Below, piece after piece: positions 61,553 to 64,000 of a DNA stretch of 64,000 nucleotides. The stretch is from Neomesorhizobium sp963726065 (GTDB taxonomy: Bacteria > Pseudomonadota > Alphaproteobacteria > Rhizobiales > Rhizobiaceae). Both the position numbers and the translations under genes were made by a program. The stretch is from assembly GCA_963726065.1 (NCBI GenBank), contig CAVSAU010000009.1:248001-312000 (forward strand). Direction: 5' to 3'. The number at the start of each line of letters is the position of its first letter. The first letter of the stretch is position 1. The notes under the pieces were generated by a model. That model saw only the letters and a program-made list of their open reading frames with translations. It was not told the DNA's origin and did no database searches.

Positions 61553-61711
61553 ATGCGGCAATTGCTTGTTGCGGCTCTTCTTTCGGGCTCTGCCTTTCTT
61601 GCCGCGTGTCAGACCGAAACACCCCAATATCACGGCAATTGCGGGTGGCGGGCGGAGAATGCCGGCCTCTGCGGCGACAAGGTCAATCCAAGCGGCTTTC
61701 GACGCGACTGA
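61553..61711 (+). CDS. Small hypothetical lipoprotein
   Basis: 52 residues from the ATG at 61553: MRQLLVAALLSGSAFLAACQ, with lipobox LAAC (Cys 19), then TETPQYHGNCGWRAENAGLC GDKV with two more cysteines. GAGGAAA lies about 9 bases before the ATG. It is too small for an enzyme and probably an outer-membrane or periplasmic anchor; family not recognised. Confidence 0.65.
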   Translation: MRQLLVAALLSGSAFLAACQTETPQYHGNCGWRAENAGLCGDKVNPSGFRRD

Positions 61712-61800
61712 TTTTCCCTGCGCGGCGTTATCGACGAGGCTGACGATTGCCATTGTCGGCCGGCCGCGGGATGATCCGTTTCAAAGCGAAGGTGAACCCC

Positions 61801-62328
61801 ATGGCCTCGAATGACCGCCCCTCCATCATTGCGAACTGGAGCGAGATCGAGAACCCTGATGGTGCGCTGTTCATCGGCAGCGACGAACTCCGCAGCATCG
61901 ACGCTTCGTTCGGCCCGCGGCTCGGGCTTCAACAGCTGGGCATACATCACGTTCGCATGCCACCAGGCCGGCGCACCTCGTTCCCGCACGCCGAAAGTGC
62001 TGAGGAGGAATTCGTCTACGTGCTGGAGGGCGAACCGGATGTCTGGCTGGATGGAACGTTGCACCGGTTGAAGCCGGGCGACGGTGTCGGCTTTCCCGCC
62101 GGCACCGGCCTTGCCCACAGCTTTTTGAACAACACCGAGACGGAAGTGCGGCTGCTGGTGGTTGGAGAGACGGACAAGGAGGAAAATCGCATAATCTACC
62201 CGGTCAACCTCGAGCGCAAAGCCTTACGCGACGACTGGTGGGATGACGCGCCGAAACGCGTCCTGGGCGATCACGACGGCATGCCGGACAAGGTCCGCGC
62301 CCAAAAGATCGGAAAGGACCAGGCTTGA
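61801..62328 (+). CDS. Cupin domain protein
   Basis: 175 residues from the ATG at 61801, with GAAGGTG upstream. Cupin motif 1 is RTSFPHAESAEEEFVYVLEG EPDVWLDG (about 60-87) and motif 2 PGDGVGFPAGTGLAHSFLNN. A C-terminal 40 residues (RKALRDDWWDDAPKRVLGDH DG) are typical of small uncharacterised cupins. Its TGA overlaps the ATG of the next gene. Confidence 0.86.
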   Translation: MASNDRPSIIANWSEIENPDGALFIGSDELRSIDASFGPRLGLQQLGIHHVRMPPGRRTSFPHAESAEEEFVYVLEGEPDVWLDGTLHRLKPGDGVGFPAGTGLAHSFLNNTETEVRLLVVGETDKEENRIIYPVNLERKALRDDWWDDAPKRVLGDHDGMPDKVRAQKIGKDQA

Positions 62329-62711
62329 TGGCAGTCGAAGGTGGCTCACTCATGAATGAAGCGATCAAGCGGGAACCGGTTTATGATCCCCAGGATCTGG
62401 AGCGCCTGCTGGTGGCTCGACAGAATGCGGGCGATGTCGACGGCATGGTCGCCTTGTTCGAACCCGGCGCAGTGATCGACTGTGGCGATGGGCGGCTGGT
62501 GCGCGGCCTTGAGGCGATTCGCAGCTTTTATGTCGAAACCATCGCATCCGGCCGAAAGTTCGCGTTCGGGGAGCAGCGGCCGGCACTGATCTGCGGCGAT
62601 CTTGCCCTCACGTCGACGCGACTTCCCGCCGGTGACGTGACCTCCGAGGTCGCCCGAAGACAGAGCGACGGAACCTGGCTTTGGGTGATAGACAGGTATT
62701 GCGTCAACTAG
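62328..62711 (+). CDS. SnoaL/NTF2-like protein
   Basis: 127 residues with a cone-shaped NTF2-like fold: DLERLLVARQNAGDVDGMVA LFEPGAVIDC, GLEAIRSFYVETIASG, and final strands SDGTWLWVIDRYCVN. Such proteins are small ketosteroid-isomerase-like enzymes or binding proteins. The ATG at 62328 overlaps the cupin stop; an ATG at 62352 with GAAGGTGG upstream is an alternative start. Confidence 0.8.
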   Translation: MAVEGGSLMNEAIKREPVYDPQDLERLLVARQNAGDVDGMVALFEPGAVIDCGDGRLVRGLEAIRSFYVETIASGRKFAFGEQRPALICGDLALTSTRLPAGDVTSEVARRQSDGTWLWVIDRYCVN

Positions 62712-62748
62712 GTTGAAATTGGGCACGCAGCCATGTCACGGGGCGGAA

Positions 62749-63921
62749 TCAACCCCGCGCGGCAGAGAGACCTTTCGCGATATCGGCCTTCAGGTCCTCG
62801 ACATCTTCGAGACCGATCTGCAGCCGCAGGATAGGGCCTTCATAGGAATTGGTGGTGATCGTGCGGTCGCCGAGTCGACACCGGCACTGCGAGGCTCTCG
62901 TAGCCGCCCCAGGAATAGCCAAGTCCGAAGATCTCGAGCGCGTCGAGAAAGGCATGCGCCTGCTTCTGGCCGCCGCCGTCGAGCGCGATGGAAAAGATGC
63001 CGCTGGAGCCGCGAGAAATCGCGCTTGAAGATGGCGTGGCCCGGATGGCTTTCGAGGCCGGGATGCAGCACCCGCGCCACGCCGGGCTGTCCCTCCAGCC
63101 AGCGGGCGATGTCAAGCGCGCTTCGCTGGTGGCGCTCTAGGCGAACGCCCATGGTCCGCAGTCCGCGCAATGTCTGGTAGACATCGTCGGGGCCGGAGCA
63201 GCAGCCCATCGTGGTGAAGGTGTCGAACAGCTGCTTCCAGTGGGCGGCATTGGCCGAAACGGTGCCGATGAGCGATATCTGAATGGCCGGCGGGGTATTT
63301 GGTTGCCGCGTGGATCGAGATGTCGACGCCATGGTCGAGCGGCCGGAAATAGAGCGGCGTCGCCCAGGTGTTGTCCATCATGACGACCGCGCCGCGGCTG
63401 TTGGCGACCCGCGCGATGGCCGGAATGTCCTGCATCTCGAATGTGTTGGATCCGGGCGATTCGGTGAACACGACCTTGGTGTTGGGTTTCATCAGCGTCG
63501 CGATGCCTGCGCCGACGAGCGGATCGTAATACTCGACCTCGACGCCGAGGCGCTTCAGCATCGTGTCGGCGAAGTGGCGGGTCGGGAAATAGACCGAATC
63601 GATGATCAGCGCATGGTCGCCGGCCGAGAGGAAGGCCAGAAGCGGAATGGTCACCGCGGCCAGTCCCGACGGAACCACGATGGTTCCGGCCGAGCCTTCC
63701 AGCACATCGATGGCGGTTGCTAGCGCGTCTGTCGTCGGCGTGCCTCGCGTTCCATATGTATATTTCTGGCTGCGCCCGGCCATCGTCCTGGCATCGGGGA
63801 AAAGCACGGTCGATGCGTGGACGACGGGCGGATTGACAAAGCCATGGAACTCGTGCGGGTCGTTGCCGATATGGGCGAGCCTCGTGTTGACGCCGGTGTT
63901 CGAATAATCGCGCTTGGCCAT
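62749..63921 (-). pseudogene. metC: Cystathionine beta-lyase, frameshifted three times
   Basis: PLP enzyme cleaving cystathionine to homocysteine. From the ATG at 63921: MAKRDYSNTGVNTRLAHIGN, YTYGTRGTPTTDALATAIDV, SGLAAVTIPLLAFLSAGDHA, MMDNTWATPLYFRPLDHGVD, and the PLP lysine in HAATKYPAGHSD. Extra single bases near 63273, 63012 and 62875 break the frame. The later frames read LIGTVSANAAHWKQLFDTFT, then SSGIFSIALDGGGQKQAHAF, then GDRTITTNSYEGPILRLQIG, LEDVEDLKADIAKGLSAARG. Joined, it is a full-length protein of about 390 residues. Probably intact in the organism. Confidence 0.85.
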
Positions 63922-64000
63922 GATTTTCCGCTGCAACTGCTTGAGACGGGGCTACGCATAAGGCTCCGGCGTCGGTGGCGCAACAACAAGGGGCAGCCAC

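Noticed and set aside
1..64000. CRISPR arrays, rRNA operons, complete insertion sequences, prophage
   Set aside because: No regularly spaced repeats, rRNA sequence, transposase or phage structural genes were seen on either strand.

Overview
The window is about 64 kb of GC-rich, densely packed bacterial chromosome. It looks like a Rhizobiales alphaproteobacterium close to Mesorhizobium or its relatives. Supporting signs are the gene orders fabD-fabG-acpP-fabF-mltG-yicC-gmk, lptF-lptG-lptD-surA-pdxA-rsmA, SDR-uvrC-pgsA-moaD-moaE and purM/purN opposite a CDP-alcohol transferase-perM-hdaA, plus an Omp25-type outer-membrane protein, a complex I NDUFA4-like subunit and a DUF6074-type protein. The assignment is by recall of gene order and protein flavour, not by a search.

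Layout. 0-1.3 kb: 5' part of ilvD (minus strand, runs off the left edge). 1.6-9.2 kb: fatty-acid synthesis and cell-wall operon (fabD, fabG, acpP, fabF, mltG, yicC, gmk, a TauE/SafE permease). A RelB/RelE-type toxin-antitoxin pair sits between fabD and fabG. 9.2-17.4 kb: minus-strand outer-membrane biogenesis operon (lptF, lptG, lptD, surA, pdxA, rsmA). 17.8-27.1 kb: pepA-holC, assorted enzymes, an ABC-F ATPase, a decayed Gly/Asn-rich gene, dinB-like, ndk and a YbaY/META-domain protein. 27.2-31.5 kb: moaE, moaD, pgsA, uvrC, SDR. 31.9-43.4 kb: omp25-like porin, GST, HxlR/acyl-CoA dehydrogenase pair, RNase T2, a sugar-dehydrogenase-like protein, SDR/TetR pair, rlmJ, molybdopterin oxidoreductase. 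43.4-44.3 kb: remnants of cation-efflux (CDF) genes and a broken membrane protein. 44.3-49.4 kb: sixA-like, purN, purM, second CDP-alcohol transferase, broken perM, hdaA. 49.8-59.9 kb: a phosphoribosyltransferase, M20 amidohydrolase, nucleoside hydrolase, adenine deaminase, an ATZ/TRZ-type amidohydrolase and a complete spermidine/putrescine-type ABC importer, probably a nucleoside/nucleobase or related amine uptake and salvage cluster. 60.2-61.7 kb: tRNA-Pro, NDUFA4-like gene and tRNA-Arg, with a small island next to the tRNA-Arg 3' end. 61.8-64 kb: cupin, SnoaL-like and a broken cystathionine beta-lyase gene.

A striking general property is that at least eight genes carry single-base frame breaks although both sides of each break still read as well-conserved protein. 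Most are single inserted bases outside homopolymers, and essential genes (ilvD, uvrC) are among them. This pattern fits residual sequencing or assembly indels better than gene decay. The 43.4-44.0 kb region and the 24.3-25.0 kb gene are different: there the damage is also structural (duplication, internal deletion, missing start).

No CRISPR array, prophage, rRNA operon or complete insertion sequence was seen. The strongest unexplained structures are a 27-bp operator palindrome before the toxin-antitoxin pair, a 15-bp repeat of the tRNA-Arg 3' end about 700 bp away enclosing a 76-bp perfect-arm palindrome and a DUF6074-type gene, a duplicated remnant locus of metal-efflux genes with a MerR-type promoter, and a three-hairpin leader before the second CDP-alcohol transferase.
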